Assembly: GCA_905160935.1 (NCBI GenBank)
Contig: CAJHZI010000265.1
Location: forward strand, 255,001-319,000
Reading direction: 5' to 3'
DNA: 64,000 bases
DNA from: Enchytraeus crypticus
Lineage: Eukaryota; Annelida; Clitellata; Enchytraeida; Enchytraeidae
The translations under genes and the position numbers were made by a program. Positions 9,070 through 19,119 of the stretch are shown one piece after another (position 1 is the stretch's first letter; each line of letters starts with the position of its first letter). A model generated the notes under the pieces. It was not told the origin of the DNA, did no database searches, and worked only from the letters and a program-made list of their open reading frames with translations.

Positions 9070-11826
9070 GCAGGTGACAAAGTCACGCACCCAATTTTGG
9101 CCTAATAGCGCTTCATCTACCGTTTGGCTGACTACCGCCACACCGCTGGTCTTCTGTCCGTCGACCTCTAGCGTAAAATCAATCTCCCCGCATACGCTAA
9201 TTCTCGTCCGGTTGGCTGCTACTAAACGCTCGGGACATCGCCGAAGGCGTATGCCTCTACACATCTTCAACGGGAACAAACAATAGTCAGCCCCCGTGTC
9301 AATCAGAAAATTAGAATCCAAGCCATTGAAACGTCCGCGAAGATACCGCCTCATTCTCTGATCTGGTTGCGGAGCTAAGTTTCTTAAGACGCTTCCTCGT
9401 GCCTCTTTATGGTCTAATCGGTTGACTGGCGAAGGCCTACTGTAGACGCGTTCCTCTGTGGTACGTTTGATCGGACATGTCCCTGAATAATGACCATATT
9501 TCCGACAGTGTTGACACCAAAGCCGGCCTCCTCCAACGTGCGTGCGTCGACCAGTCGTCCGTCTTTGTGCTGGGCAGTCCCGTCGAAAATGTCCGACTCC
9601 ATCGCAATTGAAACATCGGGCTCCTCCGCGGTCGCGTTCTTCCACTGATACCTCGTTTTGTGGAATCGCCTCCGCCACCCGCATTTTACCGTCGTACCGG
9701 TTATATTCTACCGGTTTCTTACTATGAGTTCCGAACACTGACTGATAGTTGGCCTCTAGCTCTACGGCCAAATCGAATGCAGCTGTTAAACATCGCGGAC
9801 CGGCGTCTTTGATTTTCACCTGTAGAGCCGGATTTCCCAGCGCGTTGACGAATGCGTCAACCGCTATCGACTGAGCAGTTTCTGATTCGGAATCGCTATA
9901 AGCCAACGGCATCAATCGGTTGACTTCCAAGAATATCTCTCTGATGCTCTGTCCTTCACTTCGTCGTAAATTCTTCAGCTCCATTCGATCAGTAGCTGTC
10001 TGACCTCTAGAGCCAAATCTCACCTCCAACCGACGTTTCAAATCTTCGTAAGTATCGATGCCACCACCGTCAGCCAATACACAGGCCGCTGGACCCACAA
10101 GAGCCATACACACCTGCACTGTCTTTTCATCGGCTGACCAACGATTGAACCTAGCACACATATCTACCTGTTGAAGAAAAACCCCCAACGGATAGGATCC
10201 GTTGAAGCTGTTCAACTTAACGTCGGGACGAACTGGCCTGGTCGGGTTAGTCCAAGCAGGATCCTCGAATTCCTCGCGACGCATAAATTCGCGATCTCTA
10301 ACCTTCTTTTGATAGAAGGGCGGGAGTCTTAAATTCCCTTCATCGCCGACCGCCAAGCGCCGATCGTCATCCGTCGAGCGCCCACCGCCAAGCGCCAAGC
10401 GCCAATCGTCATCCGTCGAGCGTCTACCGCCGACCGCCAAGCGCCAATCATCATCTGTCGAGCGTCCACCGCCGACCGCCAAGCGCCGATCATCATCTGT
10501 CGAGCGTCCACCGCCGACCGCCAAGCGCCGATCGTTACCTGCTGAGCGTCCACCGCCAGTCAGAAGTTCTCCACTGCTGTTCGGATATTCTCTCCTATCC
10601 GGGGCGGATGTAGTGTCTCTGCCTTCATTTCGGCGTCTTAGGCCGATGATCCGCCTCTCTTCTTCCTCCTCATCGGTATAGTATGGTCGTTTTGGTAACC
10701 ACTGATAGCGCTGTCCAGAGACATCTCTTTGAGCCGTCTGGTAGTTATCGAAGACGACCGGCAACCCCGCCGAGCTACGGGCGTCACCACTCTTCGTAGT
10801 CGCTCTATATTGAGTTACTCCTCTACCCCGGTAGTCAATCTCTGCGCTCCTTCGTCGAATTGGTGTCTGCGCTGGAAGTTGACGGTCTGAAAGATTCAGG
10901 CCTCTGACGTCTCCTGAAACCTCATCAATTTCCTCCCCGACATCTTCGCATGCCCAATGGCCGACATTGACCTGACCATCTGATCCTCTCTTACAAAAGA
11001 CGTATCCGGCCATAGAGTCGTTGCTAGTCCACGCTCTTTGCCACTCTTGTTGGTTCGGCATCTCCATATGTTGGTCTTCGTCTATTCTCTGCTGTGAGCG
11101 TGGTTTAGGCACCATCAGCGTCGGTCCCTCGCTACTGTAAGCATATCTCCCTGTATCTGTTACTGTAACCCCACTTCTGGTACCATTGTTGCTTCTATCA
11201 AGCGCTGCCGGCCGTTGACGAGCAACGGAGGCCGCCGCTAATCTGGGGGAGGGCGGTGCTTCCCTCGGGTAACAGTCGGAGAATACCGACATCTCGGGGA
11301 AGCCGCTGGTGGTACCAGCCGTAATGACCGAGCGCCTAGTATCGATAGCCTGGCGGTTGTCGGTAGTCGCCAAGAGTTTGGCGGTTGGCGGTCGGTTGGC
11401 GGTTATCGCCATGATTTCAGGGCGCCTATCGTCAACAGCCTGGCGGCAGTCGGCTGCCGCTAGGCGGTTGGCGGTTGGCAGTAGTCCGTCGAGAGGTGCT
11501 CCCAGGACGGACTCTGCACGATCGGGGCTGCTCGACCCCGTCGGAATCATAGGCTCTTGCCTACTATCGCATATTATTATATTATGTGGAAATAATGTTT
11601 GTGTAAACTGGACTGCCAATTCACCTTGGCTAATGTCGCCAGCACCACCTGGTGATTCTCTGGCGGAGAGGTTAGCCCTCGATGAGAGAGGTTCTGGCTC
11701 TATTATTCCTATGTGCCTTTGTTTGCCTAAGTGAGTACCGTTGTCGGCCTTGGGCTGTTCGTTGACTGAGGGGTGAACCTCATATGCCCCGACGTCAGGT
11801 ATACCGTCTACGACTGGCAGGTCCAT
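9067..11826 (-). CDS. gag: Retrotransposon Gag-protease polyprotein, starting inside the 5' LTR
   Basis: 919 residues. The ATG (11824-11826) has purine at -3 and G at +4 and follows an in-frame TAA five codons upstream. It lies inside the 5' LTR, and codons 1-213 are LTR sequence; the frame then reads through the primer binding site. A 14-residue tandem repeat (consensus RSTDDDRRLAVGGG) occupies about residues 424-493. A retrotransposon-gag capsid-like region follows at about 525-700, then two CCHC knuckles (CFNCDGVGHFRRDC near 735 and CQHCRKYGHYSGTC near 768). Retropepsin follows with active site LIDTGAD near 840 and ALLGQNW near 910. Translation may instead start at an internal ATG near codon 245, after the LTR; the unbroken frame favours the LTR start but does not prove it. 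Confidence 0.88.
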   Translation of the reverse strand: MDLPVVDGIPDVGAYEVHPSVNEQPKADNGTHLGKQRHIGIIEPEPLSSRANLSARESPGGAGDISQGELAVQFTQTLFPHNIIICDSRQEPMIPTGSSSPDRAESVLGAPLDGLLPTANRLAAADCRQAVDDRRPEIMAITANRPPTAKLLATTDNRQAIDTRRSVITAGTTSGFPEMSVFSDCYPREAPPSPRLAAASVARQRPAALDRSNNGTRSGVTVTDTGRYAYSSEGPTLMVPKPRSQQRIDEDQHMEMPNQQEWQRAWTSNDSMAGYVFCKRGSDGQVNVGHWACEDVGEEIDEVSGDVRGLNLSDRQLPAQTPIRRRSAEIDYRGRGVTQYRATTKSGDARSSAGLPVVFDNYQTAQRDVSGQRYQWLPKRPYYTDEEEEERRIIGLRRRNEGRDTTSAPDRREYPNSSGELLTGGGRSAGNDRRLAVGGGRSTDDDRRLAVGGGRSTDDDWRLAVGGRRSTDDDWRLALGGGRSTDDDRRLAVGDEGNLRLPPFYQKKVRDREFMRREEFEDPAWTNPTRPVRPDVKLNSFNGSYPLGVFLQQVDMCARFNRWSADEKTVQVCMALVGPAACVLADGGGIDTYEDLKRRLEVRFGSRGQTATDRMELKNLRRSEGQSIREIFLEVNRLMPLAYSDSESETAQSIAVDAFVNALGNPALQVKIKDAGPRCLTAAFDLAVELEANYQSVFGTHSKKPVEYNRYDGKMRVAEAIPQNEVSVEERDRGGARCFNCDGVGHFRRDCPAQRRTTGRRTHVGGGRLWCQHCRKYGHYSGTCPIKRTTEERVYSRPSPVNRLDHKEARGSVLRNLAPQPDQRMRRYLRGRFNGLDSNFLIDTGADYCLFPLKMCRGIRLRRCPERLVAANRTRISVCGEIDFTLEVDGQKTSGVAVVSQTVDEALLGQNWVRDFVTC
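10347..10556 (-). repeat. 42-bp in-frame tandem repeat within gag
   Basis: Five units of 42 bp (14 codons) encode variants of RSTDDDRRLAVGGG. Units differ by a few substitutions and keep the reading frame. The LTR-encoded part of Gag has a looser two-unit repeat of similar flavour (DNRQAIDTRRS and DCRQAVDDRRP). Confidence 0.85.
11167..11185 (-). promoter_or_regulatory. Primer binding site, tRNA-Leu type
   Basis: One base after the 5' LTR the minus strand reads TGGTACCAGAAGTGGGGTT, beginning with the TGG that pairs with tRNA CCA. Its complement fits the 3' end of metazoan tRNA-Leu(UAA) as I recall it; a tRNA search of the host genome would confirm this. The site lies within gag and is translated as roughly NGTRSGV. 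Confidence 0.8.
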
Positions 11827-12076
11827 AGCCTGTATGGATTAGATTGGGTGTATAAATAAATGAGCTGTTAATTTAGTAACGACCATGAGACATTAATTAA
11901 GTACTTATACGTAGTAGGTTTCTTGCACGACGGAGGCCGGACACTCTGAGGGATATCAGCTGGGCGGTTAGGTAGATCACTTATTATGATTACTTATTTT
12001 AAGTCAGCCTAATTACCGTACTTTAAGTCTCAGTATTTATAGACACCAACACGTGTTTTAAGTCGTAGAGTTTAGG

Positions 12077-12082
12077 TTTATT
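12077..12082 (-). terminator. Poly(A) signal AATAAA in the LTR
   Basis: TTTATT on the plus strand is AATAAA in the element's sense, about 200 bp downstream of the TATA box. The identical hexamer in the 3' LTR (about 2666-2671) would end the genomic RNA. Confidence 0.55.
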
Positions 12083-12277
12083 AAAGGTACTTAATAACTA
12101 GCAAACGATATCGCTATCACAACAACAGTCTTTAACGTAACAGTTTTTATCGACCGCCTAACCTAAACGCTCGCGTACGTCTCGACTAAGCAGAGACCGT
12201 GAAGAGACGACTATGTTGACTTGGCAACGACTAGTGAGTGGAGTTTCTTTCTTTCTTTAATCGCCAAGCGACACCGC

Positions 12278-12285
12278 TATATATA
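12278..12285 (-). promoter_or_regulatory. TATA box of the LTR promoter
   Basis: Minus-strand GGTGGTATATATAGCGG lies about 100 bp into the LTR. The transcript would start about 25-30 bp further, leaving a leader of roughly 420 nt before the gag ATG. Confidence 0.65.
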
Positions 12286-12385
12286 CCACCTCAGGCCTAA
12301 CGGCCTACAAGACAGCGTCGCGCAGTCAGACCTAGAAAGGCCGCAATGATTCGAGTTCGAATCAACATAAGCGAAGTTCGCAACA

Positions 12386-12389
12386 ATAA
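12386..12389 (+). repeat. Target site duplication ATAA, right copy
   Basis: It matches ATAA at 1772-1775, and both copies directly abut the LTR ends. Confidence 0.85.
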
Positions 12390-12689
12390 TATTGCGCTCT
12401 GTATATTAGAACGTTTTTAGTATTTCTTGATATACTTTGTGGCATTCTGGGACATTTTTGTATTCGATTTCAATGACCTAAAAAATAGTGATATGAAGAA
12501 GTAGTACAGAAATGGACACGGGCAACAATTCTACGTCTACGTCTTCAATATTTACCAATAATTGTAATAGTTTCTTTATATTTTAAAATAGTGCTGTCTC
12601 ATAAGTATTTTCTGTTATATTTATTGCTTATAATTATTTGTACTTTATTTTAAATTATTAATATTGTAAATAATTAATATACTATTGTT

Positions 12690-12887
12690 ATGTCCGGGTT
12701 GCTAAAGAATAGACCAATCATGGAATGCACGTGTCGTATAAAGAGATAACAGTACTAAGAGCCTAACCAACGTCATAAAGGTCATTCGATTGGTGAGCTC
12801 CTAGGCTTCAGAGATTGCTAAAAAAATTCTAATCCCCGACTCTAGTTAAACTGAGATTCAAGGGAGATGACGGTGATGATGATTTTA
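12690..12887 (+). repeat. GAT-tailed dispersed repeat (family S4)
   Basis: A near full copy: TGTCCGGGTTGCT...GAATAGACCAA at the 5' end, AACCAACGTC...GGTGAGCTCCTAGGCT in the middle, GTTAAACTGAGATTCAAGGG plus GATGATGAT at the 3' end. Confidence 0.7.
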
Positions 12888-13216
12888 CAATAATAATTTT
12901 AAGTTTGGTGCAAATGTAATATTCTGAGCTCAAAAACATTATATCTTCAAATGGTAGGCCATATATTAAACTCATGAAACGGACATTTGATGAGCAAGTG
13001 TCGAGTAGTAGTAATTTATAACGAATAAATACTGAGCAGAAGAATGTTTATCTCCTCTTTCGTAACGATAGATTTCTGAAGAATTTTATTTGTTAGAAAG
13101 ATATGAATTTGTTTAGAAAACTTAAGACTTTAATCGATCTACCTTGACCATTTTTGATCACGCTTTTGTTTAGGACCTTACTTTACTGAGCACATTTCTT
13201 TTGCGGATATATTTGG

Positions 13217-13313
13217 GTGAATTGATCTGTAGTGAGTGATGTGTGCTGTGGGGACGTCCCTTAAATCATCTTTGGATGAGGAAACGGACGTTAAACCTTT
13301 ATTATTATTATTA
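13217..13313 (+). repeat. ATT-tailed dispersed repeat (family S3)
   Basis: GAATTGATCTG...GCTGTGGGGACGTCCC...GATGAGGAAACGGACGTTAAA is followed by ATTATTATTATT. An inverted copy lies at 38421-38510. Confidence 0.6.
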
Positions 13314-14626
13314 TCTTCTGTCCCATGTTTACGTTATTTGTACAGCGATTCATTTTGATATATTTCCCAAGGAAGTTTAATTCAGCTCTGAAATGAAAGA
13401 CAATAAGCCGTTATTCTTTTAAATGCTCTGGAGGATGTCGTGGACATGTAATAAAGACAAGGCCTGTATTTCACAATTGTGCCGCTTTGCGCACTTTTCC
13501 ACTGCCCTTTTTCTCCCACTGTCCGGTTATTTTCTCGAGCCGTCACTGCCCTCGTGGAGGCTGTGGTAAGAACTACTGGATTAAACAAGCGTACTTCGGC
13601 TATATGTCATATAAGGCTCTAAAATTCTAAAAGCTCTTAGTTTGTATAAGTTTCATATGATCACATCTAACTCTATACCAGAAATATACCGCACGCATAA
13701 TATGAAAGTCGACTTGGAAATTGGTTTTCTTATGGTTACGGTTAGGGAAATTGGCTTTCTTAAGTTTTCATTTGGATTTTTGAATATGGAATTTTTTTGG
13801 ACTTTTGAATTTCAGCAGTAAAGTTTTTATTAATCAATTTCGAAGTGGACTTTCATAATATAATTCCCGTTTGTCTTCTTTCTTTGTTTCTCCTCTCATT
13901 CCCCTGCGCCTTAACATTTACATTTGCACCTTCTTCTCATAGACCTGTTAGATATCGATATAAGAATATCAATAATTCTTCTACAATCTCCATAATATCG
14001 TCATTGCTCTTTGCTTTTCTCCTGCTTTGTAGTTCCATATCCATCCGCTCTTAAATCAATCGCTGATAATTAAGCGAGTGACATCCTCGTCCGTTATATT
14101 AAATCCTTCATCACAAGATTAATTGTCATATTAATTTCTAGAGTTTTAAGCGGTTTTAAAGTTAGCTGTCCCAATTTATATTAGACCCGGCGACCATGCA
14201 TTTGGTCTCGTAATATAAGTGAATTAATCTTGAGACTCTGAGAGATGTTATAGAATAGAATATAGACCTTCACGCTAGGGGTCTATATTCTGCCATTCCT
14301 TCTTTTCAGCGGCCTGCTCCGAATTATATTCTCTTCTGTCTACTATTAGTAATGTTTCTTCTGCATAAAATATCAGTCCTATAAATTTTCCTACGATCAG
14401 TTCATATGCAGTCAGAGACCTATACCTTTTTCTTCTCTTTCTATCAGTTGTCCATAATCAAGTTGCATCAGAACTATTTCGATTCTATATGTACGTTCAA
14501 AATCAATCTATCGCAGCAAATTTTTATTTGTACGTTCAGAATTTTGCGCTCACATTCAGATGGGAATTCTCAACTTAAAACTCTGTTTCTTCAGAAAAAA
14601 TGATATTTATGTAGTGATGACACAAC

Positions 14627-14732
14627 ATTGACAACAACAACAATTGGAGTGTGGTGTGCTCACTGCATATAGCAAGTTAATAGGCTTAACTGTCGTCATG
14701 CAGTGACAACAGAATTCACTATATATATGCAT

Positions 14733-14777
<45 letters not shown>

Positions 14778-14860
14778 CGCAATCCATGCCGACAAGCGTC
14801 AAAGGTACAAAAGCAGTGCAAAATCCCAAAACCAGAAAAACAGCCCAAAGTATCCTTTGG
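14627..14860 (+). repeat. S5-like repeat interrupted by (GA)n microsatellite
   Basis: An AACAACAACAA tract and a diverged S5 body are split by a GA-rich run at about 14730-14778. The downstream half (GTACAAAAGCAGTGCAAAATCCC) aligns with the S5 3' half at 40110-40170. Confidence 0.5.
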
Positions 14861-14983
14861 GCTTTTACATCTATCTGTAACTATCTTTTACTTTTACATC
14901 TATCTGTAACTTGCTTATCAAAGCCTATGCAAATCTATGTACGACTTGGAGGACGAAAAATTGCGCTTTTATGGAGCTAAAAA

Positions 14984-15195
14984 TGTCTTAATAGCGTAGG
15001 GGTAACGTCATAAAGTTTTAAATGACAGACCCTGAAGTGAATTGAATCCTCGTGGGTACGAATCCCGGCCGCACTGATATGAGGGTAACATCTCGGACAT
15101 TCACTGGATTGGTTACACGGAAAATGGAATAAATTGCCAAACGGTTTAAACATGTGGTATTAAAAGTGATAGATATCAACATAGTTGATCATGTT
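14984..15195 (+). repeat. tRNA-derived SINE (family S1)
   Basis: The 5' head has an A-box-like TAATAGCGTAGGGGTAACG and a B-box-like GGGTACGAATCCCGG, then a shared body (CTCGGACATTCACTGGA, AAACATGTGGTATTAAAAG). The best-preserved copy is at 53475-53686. Confidence 0.75.
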
Positions 15196-16523
15196 ATTCT
15201 TTTTACTTTTTTTTAAATTTTAATATTGCGATTGGTTTTTTTGATAGCTGGCATCTTTATTTCTCTATTTCGGAACCCATTCAAATTTTGCATATCTATG
15301 CTGAATTTTCCTAATATTTTGTAACAAATATTGAAAATCTGAAATAAATAAGAGTCGTTTTCGTGTCACCTGAGAATTGATATGGTAGTATATGTAATTT
15401 AGTTTAAGGTTTTGTTACATTTTTATGCGCAAAACCAAATTTACGATATCACTAGTGGACCAGTCGTAGTTTAGGAAATTCTTTGATTAAATGGTGCTTC
15501 TATTTTTTCGTCGGTTAGCTTATACCTTATAATGTTTCGTTGTCGTGGACGACGGTGACACTTTGATTGGGGCGTTGTATTGCAGATTTATGTTAGAGAT
15601 AAATTAATGTGATTGAATATTTATAAGTTAATGAAAGTATATTTATATTTTTCTAAGTAGCAGGTTCTCAAGACTACAATGTACTTTACAGGTTCTATGA
15701 ACAGTTCCCTTTGAAATCTTTTATCTGTTCGTGATTAAATATATCTCTTCTGTTAAAAGCGCCCATTTTAACAAACACTTGTATATGACTAACATTCTCA
15801 AGGCTCTATGCGATATCTCTTTTATATGTTGTTGACCTGGGCTTTGAATGCTGGTCTGTTGCTTCTGCTCTCACGTACTGTTTGGCCATGTATTCCCTCT
15901 CTGCTCAAGTCGCTTTTTGCCATAGAGAACTCTGTTTGGCCGGCCATATACCCTTCTCGTTCAATATCTCTACCTGTTGAATTTAAAATGTGAATGTTCA
16001 CTTCTTTAAATTTTGTCTTATATTAAGGTTAGCTTATGGAATATACTAATTGCTAATTTCTAATGTCCTCATTTTTGTCCTAATCCTGATTTGATCCTAG
16101 ATCATTTTTTTAGACAATCAGAACAATTTGCTGAAATGCAGTTAGGTACTAATAATTATTTTAACTGCTTAATTATTTTATTACATTAGATGACATGTAA
16201 CCGTAGCTGGTAAGAAAGATACTGAAAATGGTGCTGACTACTTAGTCCATTGCTGATGTAAAAGTTTGGGCATATAATATTTGTGGTAGATATTAACGTG
16301 CAGAGACAGTCGCATATCTGTTCAGTTGGCTGTGCCAGTATCATGCCTGGAAGTTGTTTGACTGTGTATCATAGTATAGTAGTTTCAACCCAATGCTCTT
16401 AAGATAGGACACTGATGTTAAACTTGGCTTTTAATAGAGGTGAGGGTAGTGTCATAAATTCTAAACTATCTTATAAATGTATATTTGTAGAAATGATACT
16501 CTGAGGTTATTCTATCTATAGTC

Positions 16524-19119
16524 ATGTCAGAAATCTCTAGAACTTGCCCTCCCCATCCTATACTAGAGGCGGAAGATGATGTAAAGAATGCGAATGAAAG
16601 CAACGAGCAAATGAGTGACTGTAGCAAAACTGAAAATATGTGCTCCTCTGATGATGTTAATAAATTAATTAGCAGAACTTTGTCAGAGATACAGGATCTA
16701 AATTCACCAGCCTCACCTGCTACGCCTATGTCTCATAGTAGTCTAGATAGACTAACAGCAGCTTCGAACGAGAGTAAGAATGTGACTCAAGAATTTGTGA
16801 ATGGCAATTTAGAAAAGGATACGAGTGAAGATTTGGAAAAGCCCACAATGACAGATTTAGAAGAAAATACTAACGACGATAGAACAGTTCAGACGGCAAT
16901 GGAACCGGTGGAAATAATTCTGTATAATGTGCCTGATGAAGAAAATGATATTGAACATCCAACGATCAATGGTTTAGTAACGGCAGAAGACTCAAAGCCG
17001 ACTAGCTCATGCGTTAGTCAAGTGTCAGAAACTGTTGTATCAAGAATGGCAGAAGATACCGAATCAGATGATAATACGGATAGTGTGCTGAAGCAAATAG
17101 CTGATGCTGCAGTTTCTAAATGTAATGACTGGGCTGAAGCGTCAGATTCTTTTGAAGAATTTGAAGCAGCAGCTGTTTCTCCTGTGATTCGTAGTAAGTC
17201 AGGTGGTGAAAACATATTTGAAGCAGTACTGAGTACTATGAAAGAAGATACAGTGAAAGAATTAAATGACAGTGATTGTGAAAGTCTTGCCAAGAGTTCT
17301 GCAAACGTAATTCAAAAGTCTGCAGTTGATATAACAGTTAATTCGCCAATCGTTGCTATGAAATCCAGATCACCTAGTCCTGTTTCCTCTGAGGATGAAC
17401 TCCTGATTTCACGTGCTCAGAAACGTAAGAATGTGATTGACAGTGAAGATGATATAATTTTTACGAAGAAATCAAAGGCTGATAAAAATGATGGAAAGAA
17501 GTCCTCTAAAAGTCACCAGAAAGACCAAACTCGATCAGAGAAAGTAAACAAAAATAAAAATAAAGACCATAAGCATAAACATAAAAAGAGAGATAAGAAG
17601 GAAGAATCATTTAGATCGAGAGGAACATCATGGAAGAAATCTGAGAGCATCAAGTCAATAATGAAGAAGGATAGAAAGCTGAGAATGCCGAGTAGCGTGA
17701 AGTTAGTAGATATAAGTAGCCTTTTATTGTCATCGGTTAGTGGTAGAGGAGTTTCATCGGATAGGTGGGAAGAATTGACAAGTAAGTCGCATGTTAGTTT
17801 TAATGGTAGTAAACCGCATGGTAAAAACCACTATAGTTACACTGGTTGGAAACTATACGATGGCTCGTCTGAAAATAAATCACACAACTTGTCGAAGAAT
17901 GATTCTCAAGGCAGCACATCTAAGCTACAACGAATAGAAAGTTGTGAAGGTAATTTGCATGCAAGCTCTGTGAAATGCGAAAAACGCCATGATGAAATTC
18001 ATCAGGAAAATAATATTAATCACAGAGTTGAGAAGAATAAAGCGGAAAAGCACAAGGGAAAAAAGCATAATGAGGAAAAGCACAAGGAGAAACAACGCAA
18101 GGAGAAACTGAAGGAGGAAAAATGGAACGACAAATTAAAGAAGGCTGATGATTGTGATGCAAATGAAAACAAGCATGAGAATAAGGGGAGGAGTGAGAGT
18201 AAGAGCAAGAATGAGAGTAAGAGTGAAAATAGGAGTGAGAATATAAGTAAAAATAAGAATGAGAATAAGAGTGGAAGTAAGTTAGATAATAGGCTTTCTG
18301 ACAAAGATCATTCGGTGACCAAGCACAAGTCAAAATACGAAGCAACAGTTGGTATAGGTGATTTGTTTAAGCCTGATGTGGTTTTAAAGAAGTTGGATCC
18401 TGTTGTTGTTGTTGCTCAAAACCTAGAAGCTGTGGTACACAAGAATGAATCATTAGTTGCACAGAAAGCTGAAGCTGCTTTTACAGAGTGTAGTGTTGTT
18501 GGTGAAGAGGAAACGAATAGTGTTTTATCGGAAATTCGATTAGAAGCGACAGACATTGCCGATTTAGAAGCAGAAAAGTCCAGTAAAGAGGGATCTGGTG
18601 CATCCCCTGATCGTGCAGATATTGCGCATGAAGCGAGAAGCGATGAAGGTGGACTGAAGAAACCTGTAGATGATGATGTGAATGAAGCATCAGAGAAAGT
18701 TGAATCCCAGTGTAACATTGCAAGTGAAAAATCGAAGAAAGAATTCAAAACTGATTGTAAGCATGACTCTTCTGAGAAAAGTGAAATAAAATACTGTAAC
18801 GAAAGTGATTCTTTGTCACAGTCTGAATTAAAGCCCGCCATTGTCATGGGTGATAAACTTGAATCAATTGAGGCTGAAGTTCTAAATGTACCAGATATGG
18901 AAGAGAAGATTGAAGAATGCAAAAATAATAATTTGATCAAGGTTGAAGGGAGGAATGAGAAGAAAAGAGAAGTCAGTATGGACAGTGATGAACGAAGTGA
19001 AGCTGTAGTTAAGGGAACGAGCCACAATCTCGTGAATGTTAGTCGTGATGTAACAAAGAACTCACAGACGATTAAACGAGACAGATCAGTTGAAAAGAAT
19101 CCTTGCGTTACTATAACCA
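16524..19119 (+). CDS. SCAF-like gene, exon 1 of those seen
   Basis: A long open frame from ATG 16524, open to TGA at 19203-19205. The frame is also open back to 16497, and a pyrimidine-rich AG precedes at 16520-16521, so it may be an internal exon. The next exon needs a phase-1 donor; the best-fitting one is at 19120 (CCA|GTATTC), which is weak, so the 3' boundary is uncertain. Content: an acidic N-terminal part, a Ser-Pro patch (RSPSPVSSEDELL), then Lys/His-rich (KNKNKDHKHKHKKRDKK) and Asn/Ser/Glu-rich low complexity. Confidence 0.75.

Larger units (their letters stand above)
1776..12385 (-). mobile_element. Ty3/Gypsy-type LTR retrotransposon, near intact
   Basis: This 10,610-bp element lies on the minus strand. 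The order in sense is 5' LTR (11187-12385), gag-protease, RT-RNaseH-integrase, a third ORF with a C2H2 finger, polypurine tract, 3' LTR (1776-2974). RT before integrase, two CCHC knuckles, the HHCC and DDE integrase motifs and a GPF-type C-terminal module place it in Ty3/Gypsy (Metaviridae), not Copia or BEL. The ends are TGTTGC...GCAACA with a 4-bp ATAA target duplication. The coding part is clearly more GC-rich than its AT-rich flanks. LTRs differ at about five sites by eye, so the insertion is recent. Only one coding break is visible, an in-frame TGA at 9067-9069, which may be natural readthrough. I cannot place it in a named clade. Confidence 0.95.
11187..12385 (-). repeat. 5' LTR of the retrotransposon
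   Basis: This 1199-bp LTR, in sense, starts TGTTGC and ends GCAACA. A TATA box at 12278-12285 sets the promoter and an AATAAA at 12077-12082 sets the end of R. The following ~890 bp would therefore be U5, and its last 640 bp are the first 213 codons of gag. With that arrangement the RNA carries the gag start only once, because the 3' LTR copy lies past the poly(A) site. Confidence 0.93.
12390..16496. other. Gap between retrotransposon and the SCAF-like gene
   Basis: I see only repeats here: GAT-tailed S4 at 12690-12887, S3 at 13217-13313, an S5-like repeat with a GA microsatellite at 14627-14860, and a tRNA-derived SINE at 14984-15195. Short open frames (for example at 13845, 14406, 15808) have no family resemblance. 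A RING or PHD domain that might belong to the next gene was looked for and not seen. Confidence 0.55.

Noticed and set aside
9040-9100. Ribosomal frameshift between gag and pol
   Set aside because: The two ORFs are in the same frame, separated only by TGA, so no shift is needed.
11309-11734. Plus-strand ORF of 141 codons opposite gag, with a twin at 1913-2323
   Set aside because: Shadow of the GC-rich, repeat-like gag N-terminus; no family resemblance.
14984-15195. True tRNA gene
   Set aside because: The B box is present, but the cloverleaf stems are not, and the sequence is repeated with a common 3' body; it is a SINE.
18016-19027. Minus-strand ORFs within exon 1 of the SCAF-like gene
   Set aside because: Ser/Phe/Leu-rich mirror images of the Lys/Glu/Ser-rich coding strand.
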